From Symbiodinium natans (lineage: Eukaryota > Sar > Dinophyceae > Suessiales > Symbiodiniaceae), in the NCBI GenBank assembly GCA_905221605.1, contig CAJNDS010000030.1, positions 135,001 through 199,000 of the forward strand: a DNA stretch of 64,000 bases, read 5' to 3'. The notes under the pieces were generated by a model that saw only the letters and a list, made by a program, of their open reading frames with translations, had not been told where the DNA came from and made no database searches. This document shows positions 52,719-60,894 of this stretch, in pieces. Made by a program: the position numbers and the translations under genes. Numbering within the stretch: position 1 is the stretch's first letter; each line of letters starts with the position of its first letter.

Positions 52719-54363
52719 ATGGGCGCCTGGCTGGGCAAGACCGCAGCGGAGCGCCGGGGCGGGTGGGGAGATGACCCCCGAGATCTCGAGCTCTTTCCCG
52801 TGCGGATCCTGACGCCGGCTGGCGAGGTGGTTTTCGAGGAGAAGCTGCCTGGAGGCAGGACGGTGAGGTCCGTGCTGAAGTCCCTCCGCACCGGCGCGCC
52901 TGGCAGGCTCACGCTGCTGAAGGGTAGCAGCGTCATTCGCCAGAGCGCGAAGATCTCGGAACTCAACCTGTCTGAGGAGGACGTCCTCTGCCTTGTCAAG
53001 AGATTCACCACCACCTACGTGCCATTCACTGAAAGTGGCGAAGTGCAGCCCCACTACATGGTGAAGTGTCTTCTTCTCGGGGCCGCGGAGGCTGGTAAGC
53101 CTCTTACTTAGCCAAGAGTTCAACTTTGAACTTTTTGGGTTTCCTTAGTTTAGGGTTTAGGGTTTAGGGTTTAGGGTTTAGGGTTTAGGGTTTTTCGTAG
53201 GAAGAATAAAGTTTGGCCTTTTTCCCCTTTTGGCTATTGGAGAAGTGAGGACTTCCTGGTCGCAGGCCGTATGCCGCGAAGAAGTTGGCGATCGCTACAA
53301 GGCCACGATCGGCGTCGACTTCAAGGCCAAATCGGCCTAAAGCCCGAAGCCCTAAGCCCTAAACCCTAAGCCCTAAGCCCTAAGCCCTAAGCCCTAAGCC
53401 CTAAACCCTAAACCCGATACCCTTCAAGGTCAGGCGCTTGCAATCCGAGGCTGGATACAGGATCAGGGTGCAGCTTTGGGATGTCGCGGGAGAGCTGCGT
53501 TTCAGGCCGAAACCTAGTAGCAGAGTAGGTAACCTTTAACCATTTTGGGGTTTAGGGTTTAGGGTTTAGGGTTTAGGGTTTAGGGCAACCTGTAACCTTT
53601 TCGGGGTAGTAGAATCCCCTTAAGAATCCCAAAGGTTCACCTTTAATTCCCCCAGGTTACTGGACAACTAAGGAAGTTCGACGTGCTTCTCAAAGGAGCC
53701 TCTGGCATCCTGGCATTCTTCTCCCTGGCGAAGCCGGATACCCTGAGGCTTAGGGACACTTGGGAGTTCCTTTTTAGTTTTTTGGGTTTAGGGTTTAGGG
53801 TTTAGGGTTTAGGGATACTTGGGAATACATTTTCTTGGTAGCCCAGTGGTACCCTTTGCCCTTTTTTGGTTAGCCCAAGTTTTAATTTTTGTGTACTACG
53901 CCCAAATCATAGTTTTCTGCCGGGCTATTCCAAGCTCAGTATAGGAGGGAAGTCATCCAGATGTTGGATGACGCCGTAGAGAAATATCCCACGAGCTGCC
54001 AGCATGTTTGCTTGGTGGCAACGCACGCAGACGTTCCAGATGCTGCATTAGAAGAAGAGGCCGCAGGTGTTGCACGACAGAGACTTTGGCATTGCGGGGG
54101 TAGCATTTGGGATTTGTAAGAGTAAAAGAGTACTTAAACTTCAACTCAAGAAGGGAACATAGATTTTAAATTTCGAATACGATTCCAAACCGTGAACTAG
54201 GAGAGGGTGGCCTTTCTTTGCAGTCTCCCTGAAATCTGAAGCTGGCGTGGATGACCCGCTCTTCGCATGGCTCGACGCGATCATGGAGGATAACACTGGG
54301 CTCCACAAACGCACTGGGAGCTTCGAATCGTTGCGTTCACAGCTTCCTGCTCTCCCTGTGTAG
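52719..54363 (+). CDS. Ubiquitin-like/Rab-Roc-like small GTPase, copy 2 (6 exons, 300 aa)
   Basis: Exons: 52719-53098, 53250-53325, 53429-53505, 53673-53747, 53948-54079, 54201-54363. Joined length 903 bp with no internal stop. Residues 27-95 are the ubiquitin-like domain (FPVRILTPAGEVVFEEK... LTLLKGSSVI... LSEEDVLCLVKR). The GTPase part has P-loop GAAEAGKT (121-128), TIGVDFK (146-152), G3 WDVAGE (169-174), KGASGILAFFSLAKPDTL (185-202) and THAD (228-231). Glu replaces the catalytic Gln of DxAGQ, so hydrolysis may be altered. The C-terminal part (RGWPFFAVSL, VDDPLFAWLD) matches copy 1, followed by a unique 25-residue tail. Donors are GC, GC, GC, GC, GA; all acceptors are AG|G. Exon 1 spans the whole Ubl domain that copy 1 splits into three exons. 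Closely similar in sequence and order to copy 1, hence tandem duplication. Confidence 0.87.
53099..53249 (+). other. Intron 1 of GTPase copy 2 (GC donor, in the P-loop Lys codon)
   Basis: GCCTCTTACTTAGCC to GAAGTGAG|G, phase 2. A GTAAG sequence overlaps the exon end, but using GT would destroy the GK[S/T] motif. TTTAGGG units at 53152-53190. Confidence 0.8.
53326..53428 (+). other. Intron 2 of GTPase copy 2 (GC donor, CCCTAAG units)
   Basis: TTCAAG|GCC...TTCAAG|GTC, so TTCAAG is present on both sides. Almost all of the intron is CCCTAAG/CCCTAAA units. Confidence 0.8.
53506..53672 (+). other. Intron 3 of GTPase copy 2 (GC donor)
   Basis: Contains GTAACCTTTAACCATTTTGG, TTTAGGG units, then a second GTAACCTTTTCGGGGTAGTA and ends CAGGTTACTGGACAACTAAG|G. 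The two GTAACCTTT words and the final GGTTAC are arranged as an inverted-end element carrying telomere units. Confidence 0.75.
53748..53947 (+). mobile_element. Intron 4 of GTPase copy 2 (GC donor, family T)
   Basis: TTTAGGG units, then CTTGGTAGCCCAGTGGTACC and GCCGGGCTATTCCAAGC as degraded inverted ends. Same family as introns 4 and 6 of copy 1 but at a different coding position. Confidence 0.7.
54080..54200 (+). mobile_element. Intron 5 of GTPase copy 2 (GA donor, family P)
   Basis: Starts GAGACTTTGGCATTGCGGGG and ends CCAAACCGTGAACTAG|GAGA; GAGA is repeated at the two ends. Related at both ends to introns 1 and 5 of copy 1. No clear telomere units. Confidence 0.75.
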
Positions 54364-54456
54364 GGTTTGGGGTTTAGGGTTTAGGGTTTAGGGTTTAGGG
54401 TTTAGGGTTTAGGGTTTAGGGTTTAGGGTTTAGGGTTTAGGGTTTAGGGTTTAGGG
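54364..54456. repeat. Telomere-like tract (TTTAGGG)n directly after the copy 2 stop
   Basis: The TAG stop is the first three bases of a TAGGGTTT unit, so the repeat begins at the stop codon itself. About thirteen units. Confidence 0.95.
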
Positions 54457-54459
54457 TCT

Positions 54460-55120
54460 CACAGCTTCCTTCTTGAAGCCGAAGCCGCTTCAGCAACCTC
54501 TTTGCCCCACAGAAAAGAGTCTGTGGCAAAGCACTGTCTTTCTCTACCATCTGCTTACTTAGGAGCCCAATAGGTGAACTTTAAACTTTTTGGGTATACT
54601 GAACCCCTACTAAACGAGAAGTTTAAAGTTTTTTGAGCCAGGGTATGGGGCAACGAAGCTGAAGAACCCCCCATAAAAAATAGAGAGTAGTCCCTCCATT
54701 GCCCTTACAGGGAAGAAGCTATTTCTCTCTTATTTTGGGGGGGTTCTTAATCACATAGTCGTTCTGCGAAGAGCCTACCAGGCAGTCAGTTCGAGGATCA
54801 TCTAGGGCTTCGGAAGCAGGGTTTAGGGTTTAGGGTTTAAGGGTTTAGGGTTTAGGGTTTAGGACTACCGGGCTAGCAGTTTCGGAGCCCTACTTTCTAA
54901 ACTAGATAACCTACTTTCGAAGCCTGCTGATCTTTTGCCTGCAACATGAAACCGGTCGCACGCCTCCCTGCCCTCCCCCCCTCCCCACCAGAATGGTCAT
55001 GATCTATCAGCGGCTTTCTGGGCAGTGGGACGGTTCGGACTGGAGTTAACCTTCCCGCTACCACCATACTCCTGCTCTTGTCTTCGCACAATGGCGCTTC
55101 GCAATCACCCTTCTGATCTT
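54460..55120. other. Island downstream of GTPase copy 2
   Basis: Contains a MITE-C-like inverted segment (54566-54640: GAACTTTAAACTTTTTGGGT and GAAGTTTAAAGTTTTTTGAG) and short TTTAGGG runs at 54820-54863. No gene recognised. Confidence 0.5.
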
Positions 55121-55124
55121 GTAC

Positions 55125-55196
55125 ATCAGCACCACCACAACTACCACCGCCACCGGCGTCGTCATCGTCGCCATCATCATCATCATCGTCGTCGTG

Positions 55197-55237
<41 letters not shown>

Positions 55238-55266
55238 CGTCGCAGTCGTCGTCTTCGTCGTCTTCA
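55125..55266. repeat. GTC/CAT/CAC trinucleotide microsatellite
   Basis: Imperfect CAC, CAT and GTC triplets. The Arg/His frame, the poly-Val frame and the poly-Thr frame on the other strand are all open, so no coding is implied. Confidence 0.95.
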
Positions 55267-55480
55267 TCACCAAAGCCGAAGCCGCAAACCCTGGACTCTG
55301 GGCCCTGAACCCTCGACCCTAAACGCTAAACCCGAAACCCTAAACCACCCTGAGCCCAGTTGGGATGTAAGTTTGGGGGCTTGTTGGGGTGTTTAGGGTG
55401 GGAACGGCATCCCATCTTCGGGTTAGACAAGACCCTGTCCTGAATCCACCACCAAACTGCCACAAAACCCTAAACGGCAA
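55267..55480. other. Short unique/mosaic stretch
   Basis: Scattered CCCTAAA-like units near 55310-55345 and a GTTTGGGGGCTTG segment. No gene seen. Confidence 0.4.
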
Positions 55481-56050
55481 ACCCTAGACCCTAAACCCTG
55501 CACCCCTAAACCCCTAAACCCCTAAACCCCCTCAACCCCTCAACCCCTAAACTAGGCCCTAAACCCCTAAACCCCAAAACCCCAAAACCCCCAAACCCCT
55601 AAACCCCTAAGCCCCAAAACCCCCCTAACCCCTTAGCCCGTAAGCCCCTGAACCCCTAACGCCTCACCCCCTCAACCCCTCAACCCCTCAACCCCTCAAC
55701 CCCTAAACCCCTAAACCCCTAAACCCCTAAACCCCTAGACCCCGACACCTAAACTCCTAAACCCCGAAACCCTAAGCCCCTAAACCCTAAACCCTAAAGC
55801 CTAAACCCTAAACCCTAAACCCTAAACCCTAAACCCTAAACCCTAAACCCTAAACCCTGAACCCTAAACCCTAAACCCTAAACCCTAAACCCTAAACCCT
55901 AAACCCTAAACCCTAAACCTAACCCCTAAACCCCTAAACCCTAAACCCTAAACCCTAAACCCTAAACCCTAAACCCTAAACCCTAAACCCTAAACCCTAA
56001 ACCCTAAACCCTAAACCCTAAACCCTCAACCCTCAACCCTAAACCCTAAA
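55480..56050. repeat. Large compound telomere-like tract
   Basis: CCCCTAAA and CCCCTCAA octamers to about 55745, then CCCTAAA heptamers to about 56050 with a few defects. Confidence 0.95.
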
Positions 56051-56129
56051 CCCGTCCTACCCTCCAAGCTGCGCTAGGTGCAGCCGCAAGACAGGAGCCC
56101 TGCGCTGGACCAGGTCGAACCATTCCTGG

Positions 56130-56250
56130 CGGAGGGGATTTAGGTTTAGGGTTTAGGGTTTAGGGTTTAGGGTTTAGGGTTTAGGGTTTAGGGTTTAGGG
56201 TTTAGGGTTTAGGGATTGAGGGTTTAGGGTTTAGGATTTGGGCTTTGGGG
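56130..56250. repeat. Telomere-like tract (TTTAGGG)n
   Basis: Opposite orientation to the preceding tract; the two are separated by an 80-bp unique island (56053-56135). Confidence 0.95.
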
Positions 56251-56254
56251 GATT

Positions 56255-56850
56255 GGGGGCTTTAGGCGGTGGAGATCAGGGCGTCCTGAGGGCGTGTGAA
56301 GGGTTTGGGGCTTGGTGGTGGTCGGGGGTACGGGGGTGTGGGCGCGGTGGGGGTGCGTTTAAGGTTGGTTAAGAGTTTAGTGCATGGTTCCCGGGTAGCT
56401 GGCTCCCCGAATTTTCGATTAAAGTACGGAGCCTTGCATTCAATGTAAGAGTATGAGAAGACAGTCATGTAGATTCCTGCCCAGGTATCCTGCAGAAGTC
56501 CGGCACATGTTATGAATGAAATGCTGCAGCCGAGCCTGTGTAAGCTGCATTTTTTTTGGACCAAATAGGGACACAATAAGGACCCTAAGCCCTAAACCCT
56601 AAACCCTAACCCTAAACCCTAAACCCCAAACCCTAAACCCTAGACCCTAAACCCTAGACCCTGAAGAACCTTAGAGCCCCAGAAAGCGCGTCCATCCCCA
56701 GGTCCGCACGTCCAAAAAACCTGAAGGTCACGAGGGTTCTTAGACTTCCTTGCGTGATGAAGGTCATCCGGTTTAGGGTTTAGGGTTTAGGATTTGGGGT
56801 TTAGGGTTTAGGGTTTAGGGCTAGGGTTTAGGGCTAGGGTTTTTGTCGCA
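56255..56850. other. Unique and mosaic sequence
   Basis: A minus-strand open frame at 56262-56576 has no recognisable domain and contains a Pro/Thr-rich repeat-like end. C-rich units at 56583-56665, G-rich at 56770-56835. Confidence 0.4.
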
Positions 56851-56851
56851 G

Positions 56852-56955
56852 GCCCAAAGGGCAGAGGCCGAGTTGGCACAGGGGCGAGCGGAGAAGGAAG
56901 AGGTGGCGCAGGCGCGTGGGGACCGTGAGCTGCGCGCTCGTCATCTTTCTCAAGG
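56852..56955 (+). CDS. Candidate coiled-coil exon
   Basis: GTCGCAG|GCC acceptor, reads AQRAEAELAQGRAEKEEVAQ then ARGDRELRARHLSQ. Strongly helical and charged with Ala/Leu spacing typical of coiled coils. The end is uncertain: a GC donor at 56912 after VAQ would also fit. Confidence 0.55.
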
Positions 56956-57045
56956 GATTTAGGGTTTAGGGTTTAGGGTTTAGGGTTTAGGGTTTAGGGT
57001 TTAGGGTTTTCAGGGTTTATAGGGTTTAGGGTTTGCGGACATCTT

Positions 57046-57136
57046 CTTGGTAGCCCAGTGGTAACTTGTTTTGTTCGCCCAATTTTGGTTCAAGGTTCCC
57101 TGGGCACTTTTTAAATATGGTTACTGAACTACCAAG
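57046..57136 (+). mobile_element. Introner family T, compact copy
   Basis: CTTGGTAGCCCAGTGGTAAC at the left and GGTTACTGAACTACCAAG at the right are inverted. About 91 bp with no internal telomere units, though TTTAGGG units lie just upstream. Same ends as introns 4 and 6 of GTPase copy 1. Confidence 0.75.
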
Positions 57137-57192
57137 TCCTTCAAAGAGGATGTAGGGTTGAGGATTTAGGACTTAGTTCCCTCAACAGCTGG

Positions 57193-57513
57193 ATGCCTGT
57201 TCATTCGCCCCACCCCCCCCAATTCTCCCAAATCTCAAATCCCCTCAAGAACTCGAGAACTATAAGAAGACACCTGCCGAAACACCGAGACCATCAGGAG
57301 ATTCAATCGCCAGGGGCAGGTGTCACGTCCTCTGAGTATTTCTTTCTGGGTCTTTTGGAGCTTTGCAAAGGCTCGGACGGGTTTTGGGAACGGTTTGAGG
57401 ATTGCGGGCAACCAGACGTAACAACCTGTCTTATAGGGTTCTTGAGGGAGGGTTTCATGGGGGGTAGGTACCTAGAAAACCTTAGGGACCTTTCGGGAGC
57501 CTTGGCCAGTTAG
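57193..57513 (+). other. Open frame of 106 codons, status unclear
   Basis: A plus-strand frame without telomere units whose second half (SSEYFFLGLLELCKGSDGFW...) has a protein-like mixture of residues. No domain recognised. Could be an unspliced exon region or chance. Confidence 0.25.
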
Positions 57514-57519
57514 GGAGGA

Positions 57520-57905
57520 GTATTGGAGAACCTGGGGCTGCATACCCCCCTTGAACCCCCTTCCCTGAAGAACCCTATATTTCAACTCTAAACCCTAAAC
57601 TTTATAAACCCTCAAACTGATTCTTATCCTGGTTCTTCTTCGGCCCTAAACTTAACCACCAGGTCCCCAAAGCCCCCCATCACCAAACCCGAAACCCTAA
57701 ACCCTAAACTCCAAACCTAATACCTAAACCCCAAACCCTAAACCCTAAACCCTTAAGAACCCTAAGAAAGGTAACACGTTGTCCAGATGTCTTGTTGCAG
57801 GCCCCAAATTCCTTGGCCAACAATGCACAGGCCTGCTTTGGGAACTCGAGCCTGCCTAAACCCTGGATCCTAAGCCCTAAACCCTAAGCTGCTTGTGCTT
57901 CATTT
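57520..57905. other. Mosaic with a possible short exon
   Basis: Telomere-like units at 57585-57600 and 57688-57752. A GTTGCAG|GCC acceptor at about 57802 is followed by 50 bp that could be an exon, but frames are ambiguous. Confidence 0.35.
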
Positions 57906-57906
57906 T

Positions 57907-58023
57907 GGTTTAGGGTTTAGGGTTTAGGGTTTAGGGTTTAGGGTTTAGGGTTTAGGGTTTAGGGTTTAGGGTTTAGGGTTTAGGGTTTAGGGTTTAGGCT
58001 TTAGGGTTTAGGGTTTAGGGTTT
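57907..58023. repeat. Telomere-like tract (TTTAGGG)n
   Basis: About sixteen units with one GGCTTTAGG defect. Confidence 0.95.
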
Positions 58024-58024
58024 G

Positions 58025-58600
58025 GGAGCAAAGTACCTTTCGGGACCGGTGCTTGAGTCGGGAAACGTCGGAGCGGAGTGCCAGAAAAAAGAAAAATGCC
58101 CCCCCTTCCTCCGCCGATCTGGGTCCTGGTGAGGGTTGAGGGTTGAGAGTTTAGGGTTTAGGGTTTATGGTTTAGGGTGTAGGGAGACCACTAGACCCTG
58201 CCTAAACTCCGAGCCCTCAGGCGTTGCTTGGTCGGAACTTGCAGCTTTCCTTCGTCCCCTGCCTTAGGGTTTAGGGTTTAGGGTCTAGGGTCTAGGGTTT
58301 AGGGTTTAGGATTTAGGGTCCCTTTCCCTGATGCATGTCGAGCATGTGTGTTTTGACATCCCGACTATAAATCCAGAACCCGGAACCCAAAACTCTACAG
58401 CCTAAAGTGGCTTATCAGCCCGAAACCCGAAACCCGAAACCCGACCCTAAACCCTAAACCCTAAACCCTAAACCCTAAACCCGAAACCCGAAACCCTAAA
58501 CCCTAAACCCTAAACCCTAAACCCTAAACCCTAAACCCTAAACCCTAAACCCTAAACCCTAAACCCTAAACCTTAAACCCTAAACCCTAAACCAACTACT
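58025..58600. other. Islands and telomere-like tracts
   Basis: Unique sequence at 58025-58130 and 58175-58260. TTTAGGG units at 58150-58180 and 58265-58318. CCCGAAA then CCCTAAA tract at 58425-58592. Confidence 0.55.
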
Positions 58601-58612
58601 AGGTCTCTAAAG

Positions 58613-58690
58613 GCCCTCAGCTATGCCAGAGCCCTGGTACAAAGACATGGCGAGGACCTGGCGGCTCGGCTGCTCCTTGATGAGGCGGAG
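58613..58690 (+). CDS. Candidate helical exon, 26 codons
   Basis: TCTAAAG|GCC acceptor, ALSYARALVQRHGEDLAARL then LLDEAE, GAG|GTACCT donor. Whole codons, helical, no low complexity. One of the best single-exon candidates. Confidence 0.6.
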
Positions 58691-58827
58691 GTACCTCGGC
58701 TTAGGGTTTAGGGTTTAGGGTTTAGGGTTTGGGGTTTAGGGTTTAGGGTTTATGGTTTAGAGAGATGGCGTTTTTTTGCGTCAACTGAGGCTTGCTCCTG
58801 AAATTTGTGTCCCTTTCTGTGGTAAAG

Positions 58828-58839
58828 GAGTTGATCAGC
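58828..58839 (+). CDS. Candidate micro-exon (ELIS)
   Basis: GGTAAAG|GAG acceptor, four codons, then a GA donor. Proposed only because it sits between two phase-0 exon candidates. Confidence 0.2.
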
Positions 58840-58949
58840 GAACCCTCAATGCAAGCCCTCAACCCTAAACACTAAACCCTAAACCCTCAGCCCTAAACCC
58901 TAAACCCTAAACCCTGAATAGAACTTAGGGATGAGCCGCGGCCTTACAG

Positions 58950-58997
58950 GCTGAACTGGAGCACGTCACTCCCGAGGAGGTTGCGAAAAAAGCTCAG
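58950..58997 (+). CDS. Candidate helical exon, 16 codons
   Basis: CTTACAG|GCT acceptor, AELEHVTPEEVAKKAQ, CAG|GAC donor. Charged and helical, consistent with the same coiled-coil protein as 56852 and 59638. Confidence 0.5.
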
Positions 58998-58999
58998 GA

Positions 59000-59630
59000 C
59001 GCGCGGGGGTTGGGGCCAGCTGGAGCGGGGGAGTGCAAGGGACGAATGGTGTTGAGTTTGAGGGGATTTAAGACCCTCAAACCCGCGAACCCTAAACCCT
59101 AACCCCTAGACCCTAAACCCTAAACCCTAAACCCTAAACCCTGTACCCTGTAGACCCTAAACCCTAAACTCTACAAGGGTAGGGGGTGGGCAGCTCCGCC
59201 TCGGTCCTCTAGCTTCCGAGCTTTTTGCCTTACTAGTTCTGTTTAGGGAGTTGGGGGAGCTAGGTCTCCCACATCTCTCTATATGAGGTTAGTTATCTAG
59301 TTTAGGGTTTAGGGTTTAGGGTTTAGGGTTTAGGGTTTAGGGTTTAGGGTCAGTTCTCTGCACTCTGGTCTGTTTTGGGGTACCCTAAACATTCAGGCCC
59401 GACCCAGAAGGGGGCCCTAATGTAGAGCCGCCTCCAGATAACTCTGTTCAGGATCATATAGCGACCCGCGTTCTACGAAGAAGCGAGTCAGGCCAAAACC
59501 CTAAACCCTAAACCCTAAACCCTAAACCCTAAACCCTAAACCCTAAACCCTAAACACTGTTAAACCCTAAACCCTAAACCCTAAACCCTAAACCCTAAAC
59601 CCTAAACCCTAAACCCGAAACCCTAAACCC
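59000..59630. other. Mosaic of telomere-like tracts and unique islands
   Basis: C-rich at 59090-59170, G-rich at 59300-59350, C-rich at 59495-59630. 59395-59495 is unique and may contain an exon with an unclear frame. Confidence 0.5.
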
Positions 59631-59637
59631 TAACAAG

Positions 59638-59679
59638 GAGATGGAGAGGGACCGGCAGCGACAAGCAGAGGAGGCCCGG
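59638..59679 (+). CDS. Candidate coiled-coil exon (EMERDRQRQAEEAR)
   Basis: AACAAG|GAG acceptor reached directly from CCCTAAA repeats, 14 whole codons, CGG|GTGTGA donor. Confidence 0.55.
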
Positions 59680-59714
59680 GTGTGACTTTCGGGTTGTTGC
59701 TTTTTTTGGTGGAA

Positions 59715-60070
59715 CAACCCTAAACCCTAAACCCTAAACCCTAAACCCTAAACCCTAAATCCTAAACCCTAAACCCTAAACCCTAAACCCTAAACCCTAA
59801 ACCCTAAACCCTAAACCCTAAACCCTAAACCCTAAACCCTAAACCCTAAACCCTAAACCCTAAACCCTAAACCCTAAACCCTAAACCCTAAACCCTTAAA
59901 CCTAAACCCTAAACCCTAAACCCTAAACCCTAAACCCTAAACCCTAAACCCTAAACCCTAAACCCTAAACCCTAAACCCTAAACCCTAAACCCTAAACCC
60001 TAAACCCTAAACCCTAAACCCTAAACCCTAAACCCTAACCCTAAAGCCCAAACCCTAAACCCTAAACCCC
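59715..60070. repeat. Longest telomere-like tract (CCCTAAA)n
   Basis: About fifty heptamers with only a few defects (near 59759, 59895, 60037 and 60050). It follows the candidate exon 59638-59679 and would be most of the next intron. Confidence 0.97.
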
Positions 60071-60189
60071 AAAGTATAAATAGTCGCCCTAAACCCTACA
60101 CCCGAGATCTTAAACCCTAGACCCTAGACCCCCGAACCTTAAATCTCTTTTTCGAAATGTGTATAAACCTGAATGGCCAAATGGGCGCA

Positions 60190-60370
60190 CAAATTTTGCC
60201 TAGTCGTGGGCGGCCAGTGTATTTGCCAAAAGTCGTGGGCGGACCCCCCCTGAACGGCCACCACTTTTTGCCAAAACTCGTGGGCGGACCGACCGGGCTG
60301 GCCAGCAAATTCTTTCCCGACAGGCCCGAAAAATTTGCACCAATCCAAAAACTCGTGGGCAGACCCCCCC
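60190..60370. repeat. CTCGTGGGCGGACC spaced repeat
   Basis: Three to four diverged copies of a unit with GCCAAAA, TCGTGGGCGGACC and GGCCA, near 60205, 60228, 60275 and 60350. Overlapping frames on both strands are not evidence of coding. Confidence 0.75.
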
Positions 60371-60598
60371 CCCCCCAACAACCCCCGCTGCCCCCCTCAC
60401 TTTTTCCTATGACATTGCGCCGCTCTAGCGAAATAAAGAACCCTAAACCCTTAACCCTAACCCCAAACCCTAGACCCTAAACCTTAAACCCCAAAACATC
60501 CTAGCTGCCTACGGCGTGGAAGACCACCCAAACAACCCTTGCACCCGCCCCCCACACCCCCCCCTTCACCTAGGGTTTCATGGCGTCGGGGTAGGGTT
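60371..60598. other. Unique/C-rich stretch
   Basis: C-rich runs near 60366-60378 and 60552-60562 and a few CCCTAAA-like units at 60440-60495. No gene seen. Confidence 0.4.
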
Positions 60599-60599
60599 T

Positions 60600-60890
60600 A
60601 CTTAGGGTTTAGGGTTTAGGGTTTAGGGTTTAGGGTTTAGGGTGTAGGGTGTAGGGTGTAGGGTTTAGGGTTCAAGGCCCAGGGTTCAAGATTTACGTTT
60701 AGAGTTCAGGCGGGTTCCTGGACTTAGGGTGTAGGCTTCTCTAACTCCGAGGCTTCCTGTATGTATGTTCAATGCTCAGGGTTTAGGGTTTAGGGTTTAG
60801 GGTTTAGGGTTTAGGGTTAGGGTTTAGGGTTTAGGGTTTAGGGTTTAGGGTTTAGGGTTTAGGGTTTAGGGTTTAGGGTTTAGGGAAGGG
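60600..60890. repeat. Telomere-like tracts (TTTAGGG)n around an island
   Basis: Units at 60604-60668 and 60780-60888; the first ends with GTGTAGG variants repeated three times. Confidence 0.93.
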
Positions 60891-60894
60891 TTCA

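Noticed and set aside
53092-53110. GT donor (GGTAAGCC) for intron 1 of GTPase copy 2
   Set aside because: It is the textbook-looking site, but using it breaks the GK[S/T] P-loop and the downstream frame; the GC donor seven bases later restores both.
52650-53123. Minus-strand frames over GTPase copy 2 exon 1
   Set aside because: Shadow frames; the plus-strand frame matches copy 1 and carries the P-loop.
55025-55396. Arg/His-rich and poly-Val frames
   Set aside because: Produced by a trinucleotide microsatellite that is open in several frames on both strands.
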